NCBI GenBank assembly: GCA_002705125.1
Contig: PAHQ01000056.1
Coordinates: forward strand, 1-17,006
Direction of reading: 5' to 3'
Length of the DNA stretch: 17,006 bases
Origin: Verrucomicrobiales bacterium
Lineage (GTDB): Bacteria; Verrucomicrobiota; Verrucomicrobiia; Verrucomicrobiales; DEV007
Below, piece by piece: positions 1 through 6,664 of this stretch (the stretch's first letter is position 1; each line of letters opens with the position of its first letter). Below the pieces are notes generated by a model, which worked only from the letters and a program-made list of their open reading frames with translations, searched no databases and was not told where the DNA came from. Made by a program: the position numbers and the translations under genes.

Positions 1-513
1 ACCTCTAAATACAATCCGCAAGTTTTCGTCGACTTCCCCCTCAATGTCCGCCTCGGCCATTACGGTTCCTGCTTCATCGTTAATGTTAAGTATATAAAGT
101 CTCCCACCAGGATCCGCATCTCTTGGATTATAAACAGCACCATAACCATCAAGGGTTCCTAAACCTGGTTCTTTGACTCTAGCTAGGATTCCCATATTTT
201 GATCAATGGAAGGATCAAAATTAATATCAACAGCCATATAGAAGTTTTCATAAGTAACATCTTGTATGAAGCTTCCTGCTCGAGGTGAACCGAGTGGTTC
301 TATACCATGCCCTTCCATGGCGATACTGTAAGAATTGCCATTTGGAAAGCCCCATGTAGCCGGAATCCCTTGTCCTGCCAAAGTATTAACTTTTGTCCAT
401 CCGTTGTCGTTGCCGTCATCAAAATCGTCTGTTTGAGAGTTGCTAGTAATAGGAATTAAAACAAAAAGTAGAGAGTGAAATAAAGATAACTGTAAGAGTT
501 TCATTATGAACAT
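1..513 (-). CDS. Secreted beta-sandwich (LamG/ConA-like) protein, 3' part outside window
   Basis: This reading frame is open from an ATG at 513 (or a second ATG at 504) to the left edge, giving about 170 residues with the C-terminus missing. Starting from the second Met, the first 24 residues form a clear Sec signal peptide: a Lys, a long hydrophobic stretch, then TSNSQ. The mature part begins with an acidic DDFDDGNDNGW segment, followed by aromatic and Gly-rich strands (TWGFPNGNSYS, YMAVDINF, MGILARV, GRLYILNI). This pattern is typical of the jelly-roll domains found at the N-terminus of verrucomicrobial secreted proteins. A well-spaced sigma70-like promoter sits directly upstream, so it may be transcribed separately from the CAP gene above it. 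The beta-sandwich assignment is inferred from strand pattern only; substrate and full length are unknown. Confidence 0.75.
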   Translation of the reverse strand, partial: MFIMKLLQLSLFHSLLFVLIPITSNSQTDDFDDGNDNGWTKVNTLAGQGIPATWGFPNGNSYSIAMEGHGIEPLGSPRAGSFIQDVTYENFYMAVDINFDPSIDQNMGILARVKEPGLGTLDGYGAVYNPRDADPGGRLYILNINDEAGTVMAEADIEGEVDENLRIVFRG

Positions 514-548
514 TTTACTGTATCTAGATTGATATTGGCGAGCACGAA

Positions 549-576
549 ATTATATGCCTACCTGCCCCATTGTTAA
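549..576 (-). promoter_or_regulatory. Sigma70-like promoter for the secreted beta-sandwich gene
   Basis: On the minus strand, a TTAACA -35 box (576-571, five of six matches to consensus) is followed after 16 bp by a perfect TATAAT -10 box (554-549). The predicted start of transcription is near 542, about 30-40 nt before the ATG at 513/504. The -35 box overlaps the stop codon of the upstream CAP gene (575-573), so the promoter is partly embedded in that gene's end. This is a sequence match only. Confidence 0.5.
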
Positions 577-1646
577 TGACCAAACATTTGGGTCCAATGT
601 TTCCCTGTAAGTCCCATACCCACGCGCTTTGCATCAGGGTTTAACATGTTTAAATGATGACCCGGACTGTACCACCAGGCTTGGTTAGCAGCTTTTCCGC
701 TTTGGTTACCTTTATAGATGTTTTCTGAATTAGCCTTTGTGCCAGCTAATTTGGCCCTAATCCATGGAGTCTTTTTTCCTTTGATTGGTGAATCATGGTC
801 AAAGAACCCTTTTTCCTCCATGTCCTTTGAATGTTCTCTTGATGCAAAACAAAGTTTAGGATCAATGATACATGGTTTGAGACCTATCATTATTCGATAT
901 TCATTCATATCACGAATTGCAGAAGCTTCTGATGGTCTAATAAGATTGCTTATTTTCTTATTACTTTCAAGTATCTGCATGTCTTCTCTGGGCGGGCCAA
1001 GCACTGAAGTGGAGGTATTAATTTCATAATTGATAAGTGTGTGAGTGCCAAATTTATCCACGTTGCTCTCAACAAGAACTAGACGGTCCATACAAATTTT
1101 TCGTTGTTCCACTAAACTTGAAATGTATTCACGTTTTTTTTGAAGTAGCGGGTTAATAGAAAATATTTCATCAATTTTCATTACCTTCAAATCTCGCAAC
1201 CTTTTAAGTGCGGGGTCACCGGTACGCTTAATTTCATCTTTAGTCAGTCTGTCTCCGAGTGCTCTCAAAGATTGAACTTTTTGTTCAAGTAATATTATTT
1301 CTTGTCTGGTTTTTGGTGTTGTTTTTTTGAAACCTGCTTTTTTAGCACACTCGACATAAGCTCTTTGATACAATGGCCACTTTTTCTTGAGCTCTCTGTC
1401 AATTCTTTCAAACATTGTTTGAGCGACTGGACGACCAAAGTCCATCATTTGCTTTATGATTTGAGTGCGCTTGGAATCGTTGCCTTTTAACTGGTCGTAT
1501 TCTTTATAAAGCTGGCTGGCTCTGACTTTATCAGTTTGGCTCAGTTTATTAACGTCATTAATTCTAATTTTGCCCGCATATAACGCATTGATTTTTAGTA
1601 CGGACAGGAAAGTCACTATTACAATCTTTGATTTGATCGAGAGCAT
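573..1646 (-). CDS. Secreted CAP-domain (SCP/PR-1-like) protein with helical N-terminal region
   Basis: The protein has 357 residues. A Sec signal peptide covers residues 1-24 and ends ALYA|G. Residues about 27-235 are charged and largely helical, with no motif I recognise. Residues about 241-357 form a CAP domain of the bacterial YkwD type. Its conserved cavity residues are visible: His272 (REHSKDM), Glu308 (ANSENIY) and His330 (SPGHHLNML), followed by VGMGLTG and a final WTQMFG strand. CAP domains occur in many extracellular proteins with varied roles (lipid or wall binding, sometimes protease-like), so no reaction is assigned. The ATG at 1646 gives a good signal peptide. The 25 bases before it are CT-rich on the coding strand and carry no Shine-Dalgarno sequence. 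A perfect -10 box lies upstream. The length is greater than that of single-domain CAP proteins because of the helical part. Confidence 0.85.
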   Translation of the reverse strand: MLSIKSKIVIVTFLSVLKINALYAGKIRINDVNKLSQTDKVRASQLYKEYDQLKGNDSKRTQIIKQMMDFGRPVAQTMFERIDRELKKKWPLYQRAYVECAKKAGFKKTTPKTRQEIILLEQKVQSLRALGDRLTKDEIKRTGDPALKRLRDLKVMKIDEIFSINPLLQKKREYISSLVEQRKICMDRLVLVESNVDKFGTHTLINYEINTSTSVLGPPREDMQILESNKKISNLIRPSEASAIRDMNEYRIMIGLKPCIIDPKLCFASREHSKDMEEKGFFDHDSPIKGKKTPWIRAKLAGTKANSENIYKGNQSGKAANQAWWYSPGHHLNMLNPDAKRVGMGLTGKHWTQMFGH

Positions 1647-1677
1647 GTGATGAGAGGTTATGGAGGAGGGAGAGACA

Positions 1678-1683
1678 ATTATA
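1678..1683 (-). promoter_or_regulatory. Candidate -10 box for the CAP-domain gene
   Basis: A perfect TATAAT on the minus strand lies 32 bases from the CAP start codon, in the 70-base gap after the OsmC gene. No convincing -35 box is seen at 16-18 bp. It would allow the CAP gene to be expressed independently of osmC. Confidence 0.35.
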
Positions 1684-1716
1684 AGAGAATTAAAAATACT
1701 ATCGGAAAATGAATTT

Positions 1717-2160
1717 TTAATGAATTTGCACTGTAGTTTTTATAGAGCGTGCCAAAAAACATTCTTGATGAGCTTTTTGATGAAGTTCTTCGATTTTTTC
1801 TCTACTAACCGTATTAGGGGAAGCTAACTGAATCTCAGGATGTAAATCTATCTTAGATAGCCAAGGTTTTCCATCCTCAGCTTTCTCTAGATGACCGATT
1901 GCGTTGTCGCTGTAGGAGTTGATTTCTATTTTCTGTAAGGCGCACAGGGCCAAAAAAGTGAGGGCATGGCAACTTGTAATTGAGGCAACAAATGCCTGTT
2001 CAGGATCAATTAGTTCGGGATTACCTAGAAATTCTGGAGCAGCTGTAGCGTTAATTTTATTTTCATGACCGAAATCCCATTCATGGTCACGCGAGAAAGT
2101 TTTATAAGAAAAATCTGAACCTTTACGCTCCCAACTAAAAGTGACTTTATGTTCTGACAT
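1717..2160 (-). CDS. OsmC-family thiol peroxidase-like protein
   Basis: The protein has 147 residues from the ATG at 2160. The frame can be extended to a TTG at 2175, but the ATG start (MSEHKVTFSW) fits the family better. OsmC/Ohr proteins are small cytoplasmic homodimers that reduce organic hydroperoxides through two conserved cysteines. Both are present: Cys64 in AFVASITSCHALTFL, at the head of the core helix, and Cys134 in HQECFLARS. The two-half fold (N-terminal sheet, central helix, C-terminal helix and strand) fits the full family length, so the protein looks intact. Peroxidase activity is inferred from the family; the physiological substrate cannot be read from sequence. It has no signal peptide, unlike most of its neighbours. 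It is divergent from the riboflavin-kinase-like/ABC operon across a 157-bp region. Confidence 0.88.
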   Translation of the reverse strand: MSEHKVTFSWERKGSDFSYKTFSRDHEWDFGHENKINATAAPEFLGNPELIDPEQAFVASITSCHALTFLALCALQKIEINSYSDNAIGHLEKAEDGKPWLSKIDLHPEIQLASPNTVSREKIEELHQKAHQECFLARSIKTTVQIH

Positions 2161-2245
2161 TTCAGGCAATATCAACGATCTCTGATTTTAAACAATGTGG
2201 ATTTGTTTAATTAATTGAATCAATTCCAAATAAATATAACCTTTT

Positions 2246-2274
2246 TTGATCATACAGAAATAATTAGCTATAAA
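2246..2274 (+). promoter_or_regulatory. Candidate promoter of the RibK-like/ABC operon
   Basis: TTGATC (2246-2251) and TATAAA (2269-2274) are separated by 17 bp on the plus strand, matching four and five consensus positions respectively. Transcription would begin around 2281, exactly where a small hairpin starts, leaving a leader of about 37 nt before the ATG at 2318. No other promoter with this spacing is obvious in the divergent region. Confidence 0.4.
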
Positions 2275-2281
2275 AAAGCCA

Positions 2282-2298
2282 AGTGTTCGTAAAACACT
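2282..2298 (+). repeat. Hairpin at the predicted 5' end of the operon mRNA
   Basis: AGTGTT (2282-2287) pairs with AACACT (2293-2298) around a 5-nt loop. A T-rich run follows, but no upstream plus-strand gene needs a terminator here. The hairpin coincides with the predicted transcription start, so it may act as a 5' stabilising stem or as a protein-binding dyad between the divergent osmC and ABC units. It is only 6 bp, so chance cannot be excluded. Confidence 0.35.
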
Positions 2299-2317
2299 CT
2301 TTGTTTTAATTATATAT

Positions 2318-2767
2318 ATGGTGCAATTAATATCAGGCTCAATAGTTAGCGGGCATGGAGTAGCCTCTGGTTGTTCTAATGACCCTCGTTTCCCTGAAGG
2401 AACGTTGTCGCTACAGTGGCCAATATTTGAAGAACTTGGACTCAATTTCTTAGGTTATCATAGGGCGACAATTAATATATCTGTTCACCCTATGAAACCA
2501 GTGCTCGTGAAATCGTTATGCACATTCCGTAATGTTAAATGGCATGTAGACTGTGGGGCTGAAGATTTTTCTTTTTTCAAAGTTGAATTGCTTGTCTCGG
2601 ATGCTAAATCAGTAGACGGGTTAATTTACTGGCCACATCCTGAAACCAAGCCAGAACATTTTCAAGATCCACATGTCATTGAAGTAGTTGCACCAAAGGT
2701 TGAAGGCTTGTCCTTAAAGGATAAAGTTTCTATCAAAGTTAATAGAGAACAAATTTACTTTCATTAA
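2318..2767 (+). CDS. DUF120 / archaeal riboflavin-kinase-like protein, first gene of ABC operon
   Basis: This 149-residue cytoplasmic protein has no signal peptide or membrane segment. Its layout resembles archaeal CTP-dependent riboflavin kinase (RibK, DUF120). It starts with a strand and turn ISGSIVSGHG (5-14), followed by PRFPEGTLSL (23-32), corresponding to the PxxGTLNL motif. It ends with VDGLIYWPHPETK (99-111), VIEVVAP (120-126) and LSLKDKVSIKV (131-141), which match the DGxxxxPxxT, xIEIIAP and LKDGDxIxI elements remembered for that family. The key GTLN Asn is Ser31 here. A separate TIN (51-53) follows, so kinase activity is uncertain and the protein may have another ligand or role. Its stop codon overlaps the start of the ABC ATPase (TAATG), which implies translational coupling and a shared task. 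The homology is judged by eye from memory. Confidence 0.7.
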   Translation: MVQLISGSIVSGHGVASGCSNDPRFPEGTLSLQWPIFEELGLNFLGYHRATINISVHPMKPVLVKSLCTFRNVKWHVDCGAEDFSFFKVELLVSDAKSVDGLIYWPHPETKPEHFQDPHVIEVVAPKVEGLSLKDKVSIKVNREQIYFH

Positions 2768-3681
2768 TGAGTGACCAAAATCTAACTGCTATTTATGCCA
2801 AGGATTTAATCAAGTCATATGGTTCGTTTCGCGCCTTAAAAGGAATTGATCTCCAAGTCCATTCTGGCGAGATCTTTGGATTTTTAGGTCCTAATGGAGC
2901 GGGTAAGACAACTGCTATTCGATGCATGCTAGACATGATTAGAAGAGACAATGGCATCATAGAAATTTTTGGGAAAGATCCTCAAACCGAATCTGTCGCA
3001 GTCAGAGACTTATGTGGTTATTTGCCCGGGGAGTTAAGGCTAGATGAGAATGCCTCCGTGAAGTCAATTCTTAATTATTTGAGAAGGCTTAGGCAGGGAG
3101 GGAAAGACTGTAGTGCAAAAATATCTCAACTAGCGTCAAGATTAGATTTAAATTTAGATTCCAAAATTAAGAACCTTTCTAAGGGTAATAAACAGAAGCT
3201 AGGTATCATCGCCGCTTTTATGCACAAACCAAAGCTTCTTTTACTTGATGAGCCTACGAGTGGTCTTGATCCTTTGGTCCAACAAATTGTTTTGGAACTA
3301 GTTAAAGAAGCAAAGCAATCAGGAGCCACAATATTTTTTTCATCTCATGTACTTGCAGAAGTTCAATCAATTGCTGATCGTGTGGCCATTATAAAAAATG
3401 GTGAAATCGTGGAGGTGGGCGTAACAAGCTCACTGTTATCGAAAAGAGCCTGGAGAGCTAAAATTAAATTTGTTTCTGATGACTCTGGTAGAGGTGCAAT
3501 GATAAAAGATCTCGAAGGTGTGACAGTACTAGAAGTTTCAGATGATAATAAAATTTTTGATATTGGTATTGAGGGGGATGTGGACCCATTCATAAAATTT
3601 ATTGCTAATTTCGAAGTCGATTATCTTGAGATTAATAAGCCAAACTTAGAGGAAATATTTCTTTCGTATTACGGTGATTGA
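2767..3681 (+). CDS. ABC transporter ATP-binding protein (ABC-2 exporter type)
   Basis: The protein has 304 residues and energises the membrane partner encoded next. All nucleotide-binding motifs are intact: Walker A GPNGAGKTT (41-49), signature LSKGNKQKLG (137-146), Walker B LLLLDEP (157-163), D-loop SGLD (165-168) and the switch His194 in SSHVLAE. About 85 further residues after the ATPase core match the C-terminal extension common in CcmA/DrrA/NatA-like ATPases paired with ABC-2 permeases. The ATG overlaps the TAA of the preceding gene by one base, and the permease follows after 20 bp. These are the expected two halves of an exporter, or of a system moving drugs, lipids or ions out of the cytoplasm. 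The substrate is unknown. No solute-binding protein is present, which agrees with export. Confidence 0.95.
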   Translation: MSDQNLTAIYAKDLIKSYGSFRALKGIDLQVHSGEIFGFLGPNGAGKTTAIRCMLDMIRRDNGIIEIFGKDPQTESVAVRDLCGYLPGELRLDENASVKSILNYLRRLRQGGKDCSAKISQLASRLDLNLDSKIKNLSKGNKQKLGIIAAFMHKPKLLLLDEPTSGLDPLVQQIVLELVKEAKQSGATIFFSSHVLAEVQSIADRVAIIKNGEIVEVGVTSSLLSKRAWRAKIKFVSDDSGRGAMIKDLEGVTVLEVSDDNKIFDIGIEGDVDPFIKFIANFEVDYLEINKPNLEEIFLSYYGD

Positions 3682-3701
3682 AATTCTGAAAAACAAATTT
3701 A

Positions 3702-4550
3702 ATGAATAATGTTTTAAATATTGCGCTCTACTCCTTGAGAAGGTCTTTTTGGATTATTTTAGGCTGGGGTATTCCTTTAATGTTACTGGGTATTATTACC
3801 ATTCCTTTTTATGATCTTGTGGCTGAGAATGAAAAGCAACTTCGTCCAGTTTTGGATACACTGAAGCCTTTCCTTAAGAGTTTCATTGGTGGCGATGAAG
3901 CCGAACAAGTGTTCACTCCTGAGGGATTCATAGCGCTTAGATACTTTGCATTTCTCCCCGTTGTCATGGGGATCTTTGGATCTGTATACGGAAGCGGTTT
4001 ACTTGCTGGAGATGAAGAAAAGGGAATATTGGATTTTCTAATGGCTCAACCCATAAGCAGAGCTCAGATGTTTTGGGGGAGGTTACTTGCCTTTTTTATC
4101 TGCCTAGCAGTAATCATTGGATTTGGATGGTTTGGACTTTGGTTGGGCGTGTTAAAGGCAGAGTCTATGATGTTTTCTCCCATCAAGTTGTTATTACCAT
4201 ATATATCGGTTTTCGCCGTTACATGGTTATTTTCTTCACTAAGTCTTGCATTTAGTATGGTAATGCCTTCTAGATCTGCAGCTGCGATGCTCTCTGGCAT
4301 CATAGTATTAGCTGGGTATATTATTACTACTCTTTCAAAGGCAATAAAGGGGCTTGAAGCTTGGGCACTTTTTTCACCTATCACTTATTTTCAAGGTAAC
4401 GCAATGGTTGGATTAGAGCTAAATTTATTGATAAAACTTCTAATCGCATCATTGCTCTTCATTGCTTTTGCAAGGAAGGGTTTTGGTAATCGAGATATCC
4501 GAGTGGCTGGCGATGGCGGTTGGAAAATCCCGTTATTAGATCCTAGATAA
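3702..4550 (+). CDS. ABC-2 family transporter permease
   Basis: The 282-residue integral membrane protein has about six predicted transmembrane segments (near residues 17-36, 82-102, 126-149, 163-186, 192-210 and 240-257). The stretch at 103-120, with GDEEKGILDF and AQPISR, is the hallmark cytoplasmic coupling region of ABC-2 permeases (usually E-x-G-T-L-x-x-L-L-x-x-P-I-S-R). The extracellular loop after the first segment is short and acidic. Together with the ATPase 20 bp upstream it should form a complete exporter, probably as a 2+2 complex. It is the last gene of the operon, followed by a 137-bp gap. No Shine-Dalgarno sequence precedes the ATG at 3702. Confidence 0.93.
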   Translation: MNNVLNIALYSLRRSFWIILGWGIPLMLLGIITIPFYDLVAENEKQLRPVLDTLKPFLKSFIGGDEAEQVFTPEGFIALRYFAFLPVVMGIFGSVYGSGLLAGDEEKGILDFLMAQPISRAQMFWGRLLAFFICLAVIIGFGWFGLWLGVLKAESMMFSPIKLLLPYISVFAVTWLFSSLSLAFSMVMPSRSAAAMLSGIIVLAGYIITTLSKAIKGLEAWALFSPITYFQGNAMVGLELNLLIKLLIASLLFIAFARKGFGNRDIRVAGDGGWKIPLLDPR

Positions 4551-4601
4551 AATATTAGTCGTCTTTTAACGCATAAAACTAATTATTTATACAATTTTAG
4601 T

Positions 4602-4619
4602 ATTTAACTAAAGTTAAAT
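4602..4619. repeat. 18-bp dyad upstream of the DUF1549 gene
   Basis: ATTTAACT (4602-4609) and AGTTAAAT (4612-4619) form a perfect inverted repeat around two bases. A 2-nt loop is too short for a stable RNA hairpin, so a dimeric regulator binding site is more likely than a terminator. It lies about 70-85 bp before the DUF1549/DUF1553 start and about 50 bp after the permease stop. The AT-only composition apart from one C/G pair raises the chance of coincidence. Confidence 0.35.
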
Positions 4620-4686
4620 GATTGGTGAACAAAACCCTGAATCTCTAGTTGCGGACAACCCACAAAATAAGCTATATTGTATTTAA
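4618..4686 (+). CDS. Possible 22-codon upstream ORF (leader peptide)
   Basis: An ATG at 4618 opens a 22-codon frame that begins MIGEQNPESL and ends LYCI. Its TAA finishes one base before the ATG at 4688 of the DUF1549/DUF1553 gene. The start codon overlaps the right arm of the 18-bp dyad. The spacing would permit coupling or leader-peptide control. There is no Shine-Dalgarno sequence, no codon bias toward one amino acid, and no terminator-like structure, so this may be chance. Confidence 0.2.
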   Translation: MIGEQNPESLVADNPQNKLYCI

Positions 4687-4687
4687 G

Positions 4688-6628
4688 ATGAATGAGATGA
4701 GGTTTATAACAACCGCTGCCCTTATCGCTGCGTTTTCATGTGCCACTGCAGTGTCGCAACTGGCTCAGAGGACTGGTGCAGTCCCTAAAAGTCAATCCAC
4801 TGAATTTTTAGACAAAGCATCAAAAAAAATTGATAGACTAGTAGGAGCTGATTTTAGAAGGAAGCAGATACGTCCCATAGGAAAAGCTAACGATGCTGAA
4901 TTTCTTCGGAGAGCCTACCTAAATTCTGTTGGAAGAATCCCCTCATATGATGAAGCTGTTGAATTTTTGAATAATGAGGATCCAAAAAAGCGTGACACTC
5001 TAATAAACTCATTACTTGGATCATATGGATATAACATGCACATGTTCAACTGGTGGGCAGATCTTTTAAGGGCGACTGATACGTTTGAGGACACGTCAGG
5101 TGCTCCATATATAAAATGGATTAAAGATTCGATTGCTGAAAATAAATCTTACAAGACCATGGTCCATGAGTTGATTTCAGCTACTGGAGGAGGATGGCAA
5201 AACGGAGCCGTTGGATACTACGTACGTGATAAAGGCATGCTTAAAGACAACATGGCTAACACAACGCGTATTTTTTTGGGCACTAGAATAGAATGCGCTC
5301 AATGCCATAACCATCCGTTCGATTCTTGGAAGCAGATGGACTTTTATCAGATGGCCGCATTTACCAACGGTATCAAAACTGCCAAGAGTTATTTGTCTGA
5401 TTATTTAGAGGATAAAGAAGACATGGATGGTGTGAGCCGTGAACTTAGAGATGTTTCGAGATTAATTAGATATGCGGTATATGATTTTTCAATTCAAGAT
5501 ACTGGTACAGGAACTATCAAATTGCCAAAAGACTACAAGTACCGAGATGGCGACCCTGGAGAAAGAATCGGCGCCAAATCACTAAGTCAATTTGGTAAAA
5601 CCGTTAAGGTTAGTACAAGATCCAAAAGCACCGACCCAGGAAAGTCTAGGACAAGGTTTGCAGATTGGCTTGTAAGTCCAGACAATCCAAGATTTACAAA
5701 AGTCATCGCAAATAGAATTTGGAAAAGAGTCATGGGAACTGGCCTTTTTGAGCCTCTAGACAATTTTAGCTCTGCGTCAGAGCCTTCTAATTCTGCTTTA
5801 ATGTCATATCTTGAGGAGTTACTGATTGATTTAGACTATGATTTGTTAGCTTTTCAAAAAGTTCTCTATAAGACCTATTCTTTTCAACTTAGCCCCAACA
5901 CAATACAGCATCCAGAACGGTCTCCCTATCACTTTAATGGTCGTCAACTAAAGAGACTCAGCGCTGAGCAAATATGGGATTCATTGCTTACTCTTAAAAT
6001 CAATGATCCTGACAAGAGGTTGGGTAACGGTTATACTGGCGATGCCATCATGTACCGCGGCCGACCTGTACTAGTTGGTAAAAAATCTATGAAAGATTTA
6101 TACAAAGAAGTCATGTCTTTGGAATCAGGTACCGAGGTTTGGGATTATACAAAGGGGCTTCATGATCAAATAAAGAGTGATAAAGGAATCAAAGGAGGTG
6201 GTGGCGAAAATATGGGTATGATGATGGCATATAATGCTGGAAAAAAATATGGTAATGATATGCGTGCCTCTGAGTTAAGATCACCAATGCCTAATGGACA
6301 TTTCTTAAGGCAATTTGGTCAGTCCAACCGCGAAGTGATCGAGAATTCCAGCACTGATTCTGATGTCACTCAAATACTTTCAATACTAAACGGTCATGTT
6401 GAACGTCACCTCATAAGTAATGGTAACTCAAAAATATTTCAGACAATAAAGGCTGCTAAATCTGACGAACAAAAAATCGAAAGAGCTTTTATTAGTATTT
6501 TGTCGAGATTTCCGTCAGCAGACGAAAAGAAAATTTTTCTAGAAGAATATGAATTGAATGGATCTGCAGCGACAAACAACATGGTCTCTGCCTTGATTTC
6601 GACCGGAGAGTTCATGTTCGTTCAATAA
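4688..6628 (+). CDS. DUF1549/DUF1553 domain protein with CxxCH motif
   Basis: The protein has 646 residues from the ATG at 4688. A second ATG at 4697 is equally possible, and a TTG at 4649 would spoil the signal peptide. A Sec signal peptide (MRFITTAALIAAFSCATAVSQ) points to an extracytoplasmic location. The N-terminal half is DUF1549 (PSCyt2). It contains the family's FLRRAYLNSVGRIPSYDEA block and the motif CAQCHNHPFDSW, whose CxxCH (203-207) could bind heme c. The C-terminal half is DUF1553 (PSD1), with RFADWLVSPDNPRFTKVIANR, FLRQFGQSNRE and the closing helical region ending GEFMFVQ. Such proteins are abundant in Planctomycetes and Verrucomicrobia and are paired with DUF1501 proteins, as here 36 bp downstream. 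Their biochemical role is not established. The usual N-terminal PSCyt1 domain is absent and is encoded two genes later. Confidence 0.93.
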   Translation: MNEMRFITTAALIAAFSCATAVSQLAQRTGAVPKSQSTEFLDKASKKIDRLVGADFRRKQIRPIGKANDAEFLRRAYLNSVGRIPSYDEAVEFLNNEDPKKRDTLINSLLGSYGYNMHMFNWWADLLRATDTFEDTSGAPYIKWIKDSIAENKSYKTMVHELISATGGGWQNGAVGYYVRDKGMLKDNMANTTRIFLGTRIECAQCHNHPFDSWKQMDFYQMAAFTNGIKTAKSYLSDYLEDKEDMDGVSRELRDVSRLIRYAVYDFSIQDTGTGTIKLPKDYKYRDGDPGERIGAKSLSQFGKTVKVSTRSKSTDPGKSRTRFADWLVSPDNPRFTKVIANRIWKRVMGTGLFEPLDNFSSASEPSNSALMSYLEELLIDLDYDLLAFQKVLYKTYSFQLSPNTIQHPERSPYHFNGRQLKRLSAEQIWDSLLTLKINDPDKRLGNGYTGDAIMYRGRPVLVGKKSMKDLYKEVMSLESGTEVWDYTKGLHDQIKSDKGIKGGGGENMGMMMAYNAGKKYGNDMRASELRSPMPNGHFLRQFGQSNREVIENSSTDSDVTQILSILNGHVERHLISNGNSKIFQTIKAAKSDEQKIERAFISILSRFPSADEKKIFLEEYELNGSAATNNMVSALISTGEFMFVQ

Positions 6629-6664
6629 ATTTAAAATAATAATTAAGCCAACCGTTACATAAAG

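Noticed and set aside
718..1029. Opposite-strand open frame of 103 codons
   Set aside because: It lies wholly inside the CAP-domain coding sequence, and its product has no recognisable domain.
2188..2445. Minus-strand frame of 85 codons between osmC and the RibK-like gene
   Set aside because: It overlaps the RibK-like start region and the divergent promoter area, and its product shows no domain pattern.
4649..4687. TTG start adding 13 residues to the DUF1549/DUF1553 protein
   Set aside because: It places polar residues ahead of a good signal peptide; the ATGs at 4688 and 4697 give a proper Sec signal.
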